This document shows positions 34,747-42,908 of a stretch of 64,000 bases of DNA, piece after piece. The stretch's first letter is position 1; each line of letters begins with the position of its first letter. Source of the stretch: Desulfoluna limicola. Its GTDB lineage: Bacteria; Desulfobacterota; Desulfobacteria; Desulfobacterales; Desulfolunaceae. The DNA lies in NCBI RefSeq assembly GCF_021654575.1, contig NZ_AP024488.1, forward strand, positions 4,053,501-4,117,500, in the 5' to 3' direction. A program made the translations under genes and the position numbers. The notes beneath the pieces were generated by a model. It worked only from the letters and a program-made list of their open reading frames with translations. It was not told where the DNA came from and did no database searches.

Positions 34747-36390
34747 ATGAAGCATCTTTCGATCATCGCCGTGTGTTCAGCCATCGCGCTGCTCGTTTTT
34801 TCACCCCCCAACGCCTTCGCCCGAAAGGGCCGCAAGGGGGGGGCTGCCCCCCCCACACACTACCTTTTTGCCCTTGCATCCACATGCACCCCCTGTCACA
34901 ACGACCTGTACGACTTGGACGGCCAGGAGATCTCGTACGTGGATCAGTGGCAGGCGACCATGATGCGTTTCAGCTTTGTTGACCCCTTGTGGCGGGCCAA
35001 GGTCCGCAGCGAAACCCTTCGCCTTCCCGGGATCGCAGGCTTTATCGAGAGCAAATGTTCACGGTGCCATGCCCCCATGGCCAATGAGCAAGCGTCCCGG
35101 GACGCAGCCCCCATCGCCATTTTCGGCTCCGGATTCACCAACCCCGACAACCCCTACCATGCCCTGGCAATGGAGGGGGTGGGGTGCACCCTTTGCCACC
35201 AGACCGAGACATCGTCTGCCTTTTCGGGATATTTTACCGTCTCGGATACCCCTGTGGCCTGGGGCCCCTTCCCCCCGGTCTCTCCCCAGCTCATGGAAAG
35301 GCGGAGCGGCTTTTATCCGGTTGAGTCCCATCACCTCCAGACATCAGAGCATTGTGCCACCTGTCACGACCTCTACACCGATTACCTTGACAAAGATGGC
35401 AACATAGCGAGTACCCCCGAGACCCTCTTTCCCGAGCAGACCCCCTACCAGGAGTGGCTCGCAAGCAGTGCATCCAAAGAAGGCCGTCAATGCCAGGCCT
35501 GCCACATGGCCCCCTGCGACAAGGCACAGATCACCTCCAGGCCTCAAGGTGCGCCTCTGCGGGACAAGATCATGCGGCACACCTTTTTCACGGAAAACAT
35601 CATGATGCTGAGCATCATCGAATCCATGTATACGGCACTTGACCTGCCGGATTTTTCCGATGTTATCGAGGAAAGCGAGTCCTACCTGTACGATGCAGGC
35701 ACCATCCATATCCAAGAGGCACGATTCACCGAGGAGAAACAGGGGGAAGAGGGAAACCGGAAGGCTCTGGAGGTGGACGTGGTTGTCACCAACAATACGG
35801 GCCATAAACTGCCCACGAGCATCCCTGTTCGACGGGTGTTCATCCACTTCGCCGTTTACGACCAAGAGGGCAAGTGTGTCTTCAGTTCAGGGGACACAGA
35901 CGACGAGGGACGCATTGTGGGGGTGGATGCCGACAGGAACCTGGCCACCTTTGAGCCCCACCACAACGTCATCGACTCAGAAAATGACGTTCAGGTGTAT
36001 GAAGGCATTATGGAAACCGTGGAGGGGGATGTCACCTATACCCTGCTGAGGGCAAGCAAGTTCGTCAAAGACAATCGAATTCTGCCCGAAGGATTTAACA
36101 AACATACGGTGATTGACGACATCAAGCCAGCCGGAGGAGCCATGACGGACAACGACTTTACAGGGGGCAGTGACCGGCTGACCTACCGTGTGTCCCCGGC
36201 CGACGAGTCATGGTATCGCATTGAGGTGGAGCTCAAGGATCAAACCGTCTCTTACCCCTTTGTCCGGGATCTCTCCAAAGATGCTGGAAAAGATGAGGGA
36301 GGGCCGATCCCCGCCTTCTTGGAAGAGTACGATCATCACCGGGTTCACTATGAACTCATCCACAAAGACAGCACCGTTGTCACGCAATAG
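34747..36390 (+). CDS. Exported pentaheme c-type cytochrome
   Basis: 547 residues with a signal peptide (1-25, ending NAFA). Five CxxCH heme sites: CTPCH (47-51), CSRCH, CTLCH, CATCH and CQACH, all in the first 45% of the protein. The second half has no heme site and looks like a beta-sandwich (DVVVTNNTGHKLPTSIPVRRVFIHFAVYD). NTGHKLPT-type segments are familiar from c554-like and other multiheme proteins. It likely carries electrons in the periplasm to an unknown partner. AAAGGAGG precedes the ATG. A G6/C6 hairpin abuts the stop. The gene for an exported metallo-hydrolase follows. Confidence 0.9.
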   Translation: MKHLSIIAVCSAIALLVFSPPNAFARKGRKGGAAPPTHYLFALASTCTPCHNDLYDLDGQEISYVDQWQATMMRFSFVDPLWRAKVRSETLRLPGIAGFIESKCSRCHAPMANEQASRDAAPIAIFGSGFTNPDNPYHALAMEGVGCTLCHQTETSSAFSGYFTVSDTPVAWGPFPPVSPQLMERRSGFYPVESHHLQTSEHCATCHDLYTDYLDKDGNIASTPETLFPEQTPYQEWLASSASKEGRQCQACHMAPCDKAQITSRPQGAPLRDKIMRHTFFTENIMMLSIIESMYTALDLPDFSDVIEESESYLYDAGTIHIQEARFTEEKQGEEGNRKALEVDVVVTNNTGHKLPTSIPVRRVFIHFAVYDQEGKCVFSSGDTDDEGRIVGVDADRNLATFEPHHNVIDSENDVQVYEGIMETVEGDVTYTLLRASKFVKDNRILPEGFNKHTVIDDIKPAGGAMTDNDFTGGSDRLTYRVSPADESWYRIEVELKDQTVSYPFVRDLSKDAGKDEGGPIPAFLEEYDHHRVHYELIHKDSTVVTQ

Positions 36391-36510
36391 GGGGGGAGCA
36401 CCCCCCGGGAGTTCATGAGCGCCCTTCCGGGCACCCTTTCTGTTTTTACTGTAATGCCAGACTGTTCTGTGGTTTAATAGGCAAACTGAAACCATCATCC
36501 AGGAGGCCTC

Positions 36511-37242
36511 ATGAAACGCATCCTTTCGGTTCTCGTCGTGATCCTGTTCTTGAGTCAGCCCGCCGTGGCCGAACAGCCCTTTCCCCAAGACACCATCAAG
36601 ACCGGTCAGGGCGACCTGGTCATCACCTTTATCGGGCATGGGACCCTGGTCTTCACCTTTCAGGGCACCACCGTTCACATCGATCCATTCATGCAACTTG
36701 CAGACTATACGGCCCTGCCCAAGGCCAGTTTGATTTTCCTGACCCACCACCACCGTGACCACCTCGACCTCCCGGCCTTAAACGAGGTGCGCACCCCTGA
36801 CACCATGGTGGTCATGACGAAGACCTGTTCAGAAACAGTCACTGGTGGCATTGTCATGGCAAACGGGGAGAAACTCATCATCAACGGAATCACCGTGGAA
36901 GCGGTGCCTGCCTACAACCTGGTTCACCGGCGGGACACGGGGGAACTCTTTCACCCCAAGGGCATCGGCAACGGGTATATTTTAACCTTCGCCGACAAAC
37001 GCATCTACATTGCCGGTGACACCGAGAACACGCCGGAAATGAAAGCCCTTAAAGACATCGACATCGCCTTTCTCCCCATGAACCTCCCCTACACCATGAC
37101 CCCCGAAATGGTTGCCGACGCGGCCCGTGCCTTTCAACCCAAAATACTCTACCCCTACCACTACGGCGAGACCGACCTCAACCAAGTCGCCCTTCTTCTG
37201 CAAAGCGCCCCAGTGGAGGTGCGTATACGCCCCATGAAGTAA
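36511..37242 (+). CDS. Exported metallo-beta-lactamase-fold hydrolase
   Basis: A 243-residue UlaG-like MBL-fold protein. Signal peptide 1-20 (ending AVAE). Metal motif FLTHHHRDHLDLPA is intact, with IYIAGDTENTPEM (Asp) and ILYPYHYGETD (His) completing the site. Substrate not predictable; relatives act as lactonases, phosphodiesterases or L-ascorbate-6-P lactonase. Being exported is less usual for the UlaG branch. GGAGG precedes the ATG. It follows the cytochrome gene by 120 bp. Confidence 0.88.
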   Translation: MKRILSVLVVILFLSQPAVAEQPFPQDTIKTGQGDLVITFIGHGTLVFTFQGTTVHIDPFMQLADYTALPKASLIFLTHHHRDHLDLPALNEVRTPDTMVVMTKTCSETVTGGIVMANGEKLIINGITVEAVPAYNLVHRRDTGELFHPKGIGNGYILTFADKRIYIAGDTENTPEMKALKDIDIAFLPMNLPYTMTPEMVADAARAFQPKILYPYHYGETDLNQVALLLQSAPVEVRIRPMK

Positions 37243-37252
37243 ACAATCCCCT

Positions 37253-37280
37253 GCCTCCGGCGACAAGGTGGGGGGCACGT
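37253..37280 (+). repeat. GCCTCCGG box fragment
   Basis: GCCTCCGGCGACAAGGTGGGG ten bases after the MBL stop, then lost. A matching inverse box (GGCAGGGCCGCCGGGGGC) lies at 37637-37654, so an old element may have been split by the CCGGATATTTC repeat. The remainder of 37243-37952 shows no gene. Confidence 0.5.
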
Positions 37281-37443
37281 CGACACCCTAAGGCGAATGC
37301 ACGAAGGAGGTCGTCACCCGGTCGTTATCGGGGCATTCGCGCCACGGGTGGCGTTGGGCAACCGCCTTCGCAACGTAGTCGGACTTCATGGTTCGGTGTC
37401 GTCATCCACGAGCGCCCGGGGTCGCCGATGCGACAGAGGCCTT

Positions 37444-37590
37444 AACCCGGATATTTCACGAGTTGAGTGCATCCATATTCAAGGCATCAGAGCTGCAGAT
37501 GTCGTGGTTTACCTCAATGCCCTGACAACGAAGAAGATGGGTGCACTCGGCTCGCCCGAAGGGTGAGAAAATCGAGCAGGATACCGTAAA
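37444..37590. repeat. CCGGATATTTC element, partial copy
   Basis: Begins AACCCGGATATTTCACGAG and matches the reverse complement of 20030-20163 over about 130 bp, with roughly one difference in eight bases. It continues into AGGATACCGTRAATT and then diverges; the far terminus is absent. Confidence 0.7.
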
Positions 37591-37952
37591 TTGCTTGTAA
37601 CGGTTCAGGTCAGCGCGGTTGTTGCCATGCCCCTCCCGGCAGGGCCGCCGGGGGCACAAGCTGACTAGTGCAATTACTTTTTCCGTTTTTGAAAACCCGG
37701 GCTGGCAGGCTATGTTCTCTTGCCGTGCGTTTTTCCATGAAGTATCCGTGCTGGGTCGTTGCCCACCCAATGCAGAGACTCTTTTTTATACCGGTTCAAG
37801 CACGAGTCACCCCGTACTGCTCACCATTGACAGCCTATTACTCACCCATTTACCTTTTCTATTCACACGTCCAATCGTTTTGTGGTTAACTATGGCTTTG
37901 TGTTTGCCCTGACATTCGCAGGATCCCGTCATTCAATTATCTCGAGGTTTCC

Positions 37953-39926
37953 ATGGGTATTGCAACGGACATCAGCCTTCTCGTCGTCGCCGCGTTTTTC
38001 TGCGGCCTTCTCATGCAGCGTATCGGCCAGCCCCTGATTCTTGGCTACATCCTGGCAGGTGTCGCCCTGGGCCCTCACACCGGTGGCATCACCGTGGGAG
38101 ATGTCCATGACATAGAGCTCCTCGCGGAAATAGGGGTGGCCCTGCTCCTCTTCGCCCTGGGGCTCGAGTTTTCCATCAAAGACCTGAAACCCGTCAAAAA
38201 AATCGCCCTCATCGGCACCCCCATTCAGATGGGGTTGACCATCGCCCTGGGGTACGGAATCGGTACCTTCATGGGCTGGGAGTGGCGGGACGCCCTCTGG
38301 CTGGGGGCACTCATCTCCCTGTCCAGCACCATGGTGATCTTAAAGACCCTGATGAACCAAGGCTGGCTGGGAACCCTGTCCAGCAAGGTGATGATTGGCA
38401 TGCTCATCATTCAGGACCTTGCCGTGGTGCCCCTCATGATCATCCTTCCCCAGCTCAACAATCCGGCCATGGGCATGCAGACCTTGGGGGCGGCAGCCAT
38501 GAAGGCGGCTGTCTTTCTCTTTGCCATGATTTTCCTGGGCACCCGGCTCCTGCCGAAGCTGATGGAGCATATCGCCAAGCTTGGATCGCGAGAGCTTTTT
38601 CTCCTGGCCATCACCGCCATCGGCTTAGGGATCGGCTACATCACCTACATCGTGGGCCTCTCCTTTGCCTTCGGCGCCTTTGTCGCGGGCATGGTCCTGA
38701 GCGAATCGGATTACGGGCACCAGGCCTTAAGCGATATCATTCCCCTAAGGGATCTCTTCGGCCTTCTCTTCTTTGCCTCGGTGGGGATGCTTCTGGACCC
38801 GGAGTTTCTTATGGACCACATCGGCCAGGTGCTGGTGCTCGTGACCTTGGTAAGCCTTGGCAAGGGGATCATCTTCGGAGGGCTCGCCCGCCTGTTCAAC
38901 TATGGCAATGTGGTTCCCCTGGCCGTGGGGCTCGGCCTTTTTCAAGTGGGGGAATTCTCCTTTGTGCTGGCCCGTGTGGGGGTGGCAACACACTCCATCA
39001 GCCACGAGCTTTACTCCCTCGTGCTCACCACGGCGGTGGTCACCATGGTCCTCACCCCCCTCGTCTCCGGCCAGACCTCCCGCCTCTACGCCCTTCGAAA
39101 ACGATGGTTCCGCAATGAACCCCTGGAGACCATCAACGTACCGAAGGAGGGCCTCCACGACCATATCATCATTGCAGGGGGTGGACGCGTGGGCCGTCAT
39201 ATCGCCGGCGTCCTTATGCGATTGGGCCTTCCCTTTATCATCATTGAGCTGGACCAGAGGCGCGTGGAGGAGGCTCACCAGAGCGGCATGGCCGTTGTCT
39301 ACGGCGACGCCAGCCACGAAATCGTGCTGGAAGCCGCCGATCTCCTCACGGCCCGTCTCCTTCTCATCACCATCCCGAGTGTTGTCGTAGCCCGGTCCGT
39401 GGTGACCCACGCCAAAGCCATGAGAAACGAGATAACCATCATCACCCGGGGCTCCGGCATGGAGTCCATGGACATGTTCAAAGACCAGGGGGTCTCTGAG
39501 GTGGTCCTTCCCGAATTTGAAGCCGGACAGGAGATGACGCGAAAAGCTCTTCTGCACCTGCGCATTCCGCCGTCGGAGATCCAGTATCACACCGAGTCCC
39601 TTCGCCAGGAGGTCTTCGCCCCCATCCTGGGCAGCAATGAACGCTACAACACCCTGAGTCAGTTCCGCGGAGCAGAGCAACAGTTCGACCTGGAGTGGGT
39701 CCTGCTTGAGCCATCCAGCGAATTAATCAACACCAGCCTCGGGGAGTCGCAAATTCGCACACGAACCGGTGTGTCGGTGGTGGGGGTCCTGCGAAGTGAT
39801 CAACTGATCCCCAACCCGGATATTCACCTGCGCTTCCAGCCCTGCGACCACGTTGCGATCATTGGCACAGATACGGCCCGAAGCCATTTCCAGGCTCTGG
39901 CCGGCATCAGCACGCCAACGGAATAA
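37953..39926 (+). CDS. Kef/CPA2-type K+/H+ antiporter with TrkA domains
   Basis: 657 residues. Residues 1-385 are a Na_H_exchanger domain of about 12 helices ([37 protein letters not shown], motif [12 protein letters not shown] with the ion-binding Asp). Residues about 410-530 are a TrkA-N/RCK Rossmann domain ([30 protein letters not shown]) for NAD(H) or nucleotide control, and about 565-650 a TrkA-C domain. This matches YbaL/KefB-like efflux systems. The start ATG 37953 has GAGG upstream. The next gene begins six bases after the stop, so the two are cotranscribed. Confidence 0.93.
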   Translation: MGIATDISLLVVAAFFCGLLMQRIGQPLILGYILAGVALGPHTGGITVGDVHDIELLAEIGVALLLFALGLEFSIKDLKPVKKIALIGTPIQMGLTIALGYGIGTFMGWEWRDALWLGALISLSSTMVILKTLMNQGWLGTLSSKVMIGMLIIQDLAVVPLMIILPQLNNPAMGMQTLGAAAMKAAVFLFAMIFLGTRLLPKLMEHIAKLGSRELFLLAITAIGLGIGYITYIVGLSFAFGAFVAGMVLSESDYGHQALSDIIPLRDLFGLLFFASVGMLLDPEFLMDHIGQVLVLVTLVSLGKGIIFGGLARLFNYGNVVPLAVGLGLFQVGEFSFVLARVGVATHSISHELYSLVLTTAVVTMVLTPLVSGQTSRLYALRKRWFRNEPLETINVPKEGLHDHIIIAGGGRVGRHIAGVLMRLGLPFIIIELDQRRVEEAHQSGMAVVYGDASHEIVLEAADLLTARLLLITIPSVVVARSVVTHAKAMRNEITIITRGSGMESMDMFKDQGVSEVVLPEFEAGQEMTRKALLHLRIPPSEIQYHTESLRQEVFAPILGSNERYNTLSQFRGAEQQFDLEWVLLEPSSELINTSLGESQIRTRTGVSVVGVLRSDQLIPNPDIHLRFQPCDHVAIIGTDTARSHFQALAGISTPTE

Positions 39927-39932
39927 CCGACA

Positions 39933-41024
39933 ATGAACTGTCCCAAGTGCGGCCATGAACAACATACGGAGGTGGAGTGCGATGCATGCGGCATCGTTTT
40001 TGAGAAGTATCTCAACATGCTGGAGCTTTTCAGCCATCCCATTTTCACCGTGTCTGACCGAGCCCCCTCTCTGTTCTCCAGGCTCCGGCCTCCAAGGTGG
40101 GTTAATGTTGCCATCAGCCTGACACTCGTGTGGGCAATCCTTAATTATGGGTTTCGCCTCGGGACCGCCACAGACACCCCCGAATGCCCCGCACTCGCAC
40201 AGTCAACACTCTCTTCCCGATCCGGCCTCTCAAAGCAGCGCCACCATTTCAAAAAGCCCGGCAACGTCATCGAATCCTGCCGGCGTGCAACGGTGTTCAT
40301 CGAAACGCCCTGGGGCTCAGGGTCCGGTTTCTTCATTGACGCCTCATGCCGCGTCATCACCAACAAGAACCTCCTCACCATTGAAGAGGATGAGCTCAAC
40401 AACCTGCGCCAGAAGGTGCAGGTGCTCGAACACACCATTGCAGACAAACACCGGGAGATCGAAAGAGCCGACGACACGGTCCCCTTTGTGGGCGATCCGA
40501 TGATCGCCAAAGAAATGCCCGGCAACAACGTAGGCCAGATCCTGACCAGCAGCGCCCTCACCATGCAATACGCGCAGCTCAAGAGTCGCCTCGCAGCCAT
40601 TGAAGAGCACAGGTACAGCCCCACCTTCACCGTCACTCTCTTTGACGACACCGCCTTCACCGTCACCGACGCCACCTTCAGCGAGACCCACGACCTGGCC
40701 CTCCTGCAGTTGAATAAACAAGGGTGCCCCTGCCTCAAGCCAGGAAAATCAGAGGACCTGAACACCGGCCAGCCCGTCTTCACCATCGGAAATCCCCTGG
40801 GCCCCTCCCCCACGGTGACCTACGGCATCGTCTCAGGCAAGCGGACCCATGATGAACACACCTACATCCAGACAGATGGCCCCGGCAACAGTGGCGGCCC
40901 CCTCATCAACCAAAAGGGTCACGTGGTGGGCATCAGCACCATGCTCTTCGAAAACGTCGAGGGCATCGGCGTTGCCATTCCCATTGAGGTGGCGATGAAT
41001 GAGTTTCAGGTGCTCAACAGATAA
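39933..41024 (+). CDS. Membrane-anchored trypsin-like protein lacking catalytic His
   Basis: 363 residues. A zinc ribbon (CPKCGHEQHTEVECDACG, residues 3-19) is followed by a TM helix (about 56-74) and a DegP-type serine protease domain (about 110-360) with a coiled-coil insertion (150-230). Ser320 (GPGNSGGP) and Asp254 (THDLALLQL) are present, but the catalytic His of the usual TNxHV motif is Asn146 (VITNKNLLTI). A single C-to-A change would explain it. The protein may be inactive and act as a binding subunit, or use another residue. It is read directly after the antiporter, suggesting a shared role. Confidence 0.85.
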   Translation: MNCPKCGHEQHTEVECDACGIVFEKYLNMLELFSHPIFTVSDRAPSLFSRLRPPRWVNVAISLTLVWAILNYGFRLGTATDTPECPALAQSTLSSRSGLSKQRHHFKKPGNVIESCRRATVFIETPWGSGSGFFIDASCRVITNKNLLTIEEDELNNLRQKVQVLEHTIADKHREIERADDTVPFVGDPMIAKEMPGNNVGQILTSSALTMQYAQLKSRLAAIEEHRYSPTFTVTLFDDTAFTVTDATFSETHDLALLQLNKQGCPCLKPGKSEDLNTGQPVFTIGNPLGPSPTVTYGIVSGKRTHDEHTYIQTDGPGNSGGPLINQKGHVVGISTMLFENVEGIGVAIPIEVAMNEFQVLNR

Positions 41025-41043
41025 AGCGCAGGCAAAGGGCGAT

Positions 41044-41120
41044 GCCTCCGGCGGCAAGGTGAGACACACTGAAACCGTGTTGCCACAGTGCGTTAGCCCT
41101 CGTCCCTCGGGTCAAATCAG
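41044..41120 (+). repeat. GCCTCCGGCGG repeat, degraded
   Basis: Box, hairpin 1 decayed (CAAGGTGAGACACACTG), hairpin 2 reduced to CCCTCGTCCCTCGGG with weak arms. It begins 20 bp after the protease stop. Confidence 0.7.
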
Positions 41121-41274
41121 GGCGGAATATTGATGCCCGGGCGTAACCATTCGCCCCAAAAACGTTCCGGTTCCATTCCCTTTTTGCCGCACAGTCCTGG
41201 TCATTCCCGACATCTTTTCAATTCCAGGCAGATGTGTCATAGTACTTCTCTCGATATTGACCCGGCGGTTACAT

Positions 41275-41315
41275 GCATAAATGTCGAGGGGCAGTATCAC
41301 CCCGATAATTTATGC
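41275..41315 (+). promoter_or_regulatory. Hairpin in the GltD-like gene upstream region
   Basis: GCATAAAT (41275-41282) pairs with ATTTATGC (41308-41315), with an inner GGGG/CCCC pair. It is AT-rich at the base, about 175 bp before the gene, and unrelated to the repeat families. It could be an operator or attenuator. The rest of 41121-41489 shows no other feature. Confidence 0.35.
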
Positions 41316-41489
41316 CATCTCTTTCACCCCTGGCTTGTCTGGTCAGTTGACGGGTTAACAATTAAATTCACTTATTCCAGGCATGCCTGACGGGTTTGAT
41401 ATTTCACGCACAGACAGCCGCACCAACCGACCGCGCAACGCCTCGAATTATACCCCTGACGGCACCACCCAAACCTTGAGGAGTCTGCT

Positions 41490-42725
41490 TTGGGAACCCA
41501 TGTCATTGAAGAGGCAAAACAGTGCCTCCTGTGTAAAAAGCCCCGCTGTACAAAGGGGTGCCCCGTATCCACACCCATCCGCGACATGATCGAGCTCTTT
41601 CAGGGAGGCGAGATGATGGAAGCGGGCCGCCTGCTTTTTGAAAACAACCCTCTGTCCGTGGTCTGTTCCCTTATCTGCCCCCACGAAAAGTTCTGCGAAG
41701 GCCACTGCGTCCTCGGGGCCAAAAAAAAGCCCGTGGCCATCAGCACCATCGAGCAGTATATCTCCTCCTATTTTCTTACCCGCCACACCCTGAAAGCAGC
41801 CAAAGAAAAAGAGGACAGCGTGGCTGTCATCGGCTCCGGCCCGGCAGGGCTCACCGTGGCCATCATCATGGCCCTTAAAGGCTACAAGGTGACCATCTTC
41901 GAATCTGCTGAGCGCACCGGCGGGATCCTGCGCTACGGCATTCCCGAATACCGCCTGCCCAAAAGGGTCCTGGATCGCCTGGACGACCTCCTGGCCGAGC
42001 TTCACGTCAAGGTGCGCCCCAACATGCTCATCGGCCCGGTCATCACCCTTTCCGACCTCAAGCGCGACGGCTATAAAGCCATCTTCATCGGCACCGGCGT
42101 CTGGAAACCCCGCCCCCTTCGCATTCAGGGCGAAAGCCTCGGCCACGTCCACTACGCCATCAACTACCTCAAAAACCCGGATGTCTACCGCCTGGGCAAG
42201 CGCGTGGCCATCATCGGCGCCGGCAACGTCGCCATGGACGTGGCCCGTACCGCCCTACGAAAAGGGGCCGAAGAGGTCACCATCATCTACCGGCGAAGCG
42301 AAGACGAGATGCCCGCCACACCCTTTGAATACGACTACGCCAAGGTGGAAGGGGTGCAGTTCGCCTTTCAGACCAGCCCTGTCTCCATTACAGATGACGG
42401 CCTCATGGTGGAAACCACCATCAGAGAAATGGATAACGACGGCAACGCCACCTATCGCCCCGACCCCGAAACACTCACCCTCTTTCCCTGCGATGCCGTC
42501 ATGATCGCCGCCAGCCAGACCCCCCAGGCCAATATCGTGGCCACCGCCACCGGCCTCGAAGTGGCCAAAGGCGGCCTCGTCATCACCGACGACTGCGGCA
42601 GAACCACCATCGAAGGCGTCTTCGCCTCCGGCGATGTCGTCACCGGCGCCAAAACCGTGGTGGAAGCCGTGGCCTTCTCCAAGCGGGCGACAGCGGCCAT
42701 GGAAAGCTATATGGAAGGGAAATAA
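41490..42725 (+). CDS. GltD-like FAD/NAD(P)-dependent oxidoreductase
   Basis: A 411-residue homologue of glutamate synthase small subunit / NfnL-type proteins. The N-terminal helical domain has Fe-S cysteines (CLLCKKPRCTKGCP and CSLICPHEKFCEGHC), then the FAD site SVAVIGSGPAGLTVAIIMALKGYKVTIFE and NAD(P) site RVAIIGAGNVAMDVARTALRKGAEEVTIIYRR, ending in GVFASGDVVTGAKTVVEAVAFSKRA. It passes electrons between NAD(P)H, flavin and an unidentified partner. TTG 41490 is taken as start because GAGGAG lies six bases before it and the first Cys follows. No GltB or NfnA gene adjoins, so the partner is elsewhere. Confidence 0.9.
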   Translation: MGTHVIEEAKQCLLCKKPRCTKGCPVSTPIRDMIELFQGGEMMEAGRLLFENNPLSVVCSLICPHEKFCEGHCVLGAKKKPVAISTIEQYISSYFLTRHTLKAAKEKEDSVAVIGSGPAGLTVAIIMALKGYKVTIFESAERTGGILRYGIPEYRLPKRVLDRLDDLLAELHVKVRPNMLIGPVITLSDLKRDGYKAIFIGTGVWKPRPLRIQGESLGHVHYAINYLKNPDVYRLGKRVAIIGAGNVAMDVARTALRKGAEEVTIIYRRSEDEMPATPFEYDYAKVEGVQFAFQTSPVSITDDGLMVETTIREMDNDGNATYRPDPETLTLFPCDAVMIAASQTPQANIVATATGLEVAKGGLVITDDCGRTTIEGVFASGDVVTGAKTVVEAVAFSKRATAAMESYMEGK

Positions 42726-42730
42726 AAACA

Positions 42731-42901
42731 GCCTCCGGCGGCAAGGTGTGCCACCTTGAAAGCTGGTTGCGAATGCGCTTCGCCCCTCGTTCCTCGGGGC
42801 AAATCACATTCGCCTTTAAAGTGAAATTCGTTCATGGACACGTTTCAAGACCTGTTTGTCAAACGTTTCAAAAGTTTGGCCCCGGCAGGGCCGCCGGAGG
42901 C
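42731..42901 (+). repeat. GCCTCCGGCGG repeat, best complete copy
   Basis: 171 bp filling the space between two convergent genes. Order: box, hairpin 1 (CAAGGTG/CACCTTG), AAAGCTGGTT, hairpin 2 (arms GCGAATG/CATTCGC, inner GCCCC/GGGGC, loop TCGTTCCTC), an inverse ATGAACGAATTTCAC phrase, GTCAAACGTTTCAAAAG, CCCGGCAGGG and the inverse box. It ends 7 bp from the recQ stop. I use it as the reference copy. Confidence 0.88.
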
Positions 42902-42908
42902 ATACTTC

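Noticed and set aside
37297..37566. Frame ending VVVYLNALTTKKMGALGSPEG, with a similar frame at 20041-20170.
   Set aside because: Both are inside the CCGGATATTTC repeat; starts lie in different flanking DNA, so the frame is carried by the repeat and not a gene.
42731..42901. Integron attC sites, because structured, sequence-variable hairpins follow many genes.
   Set aside because: No conserved GTTRRRY/RYYYAAC core sites, no integrase, genes lie on both strands with normal spacing, and the conserved part is the loop, not the ends.
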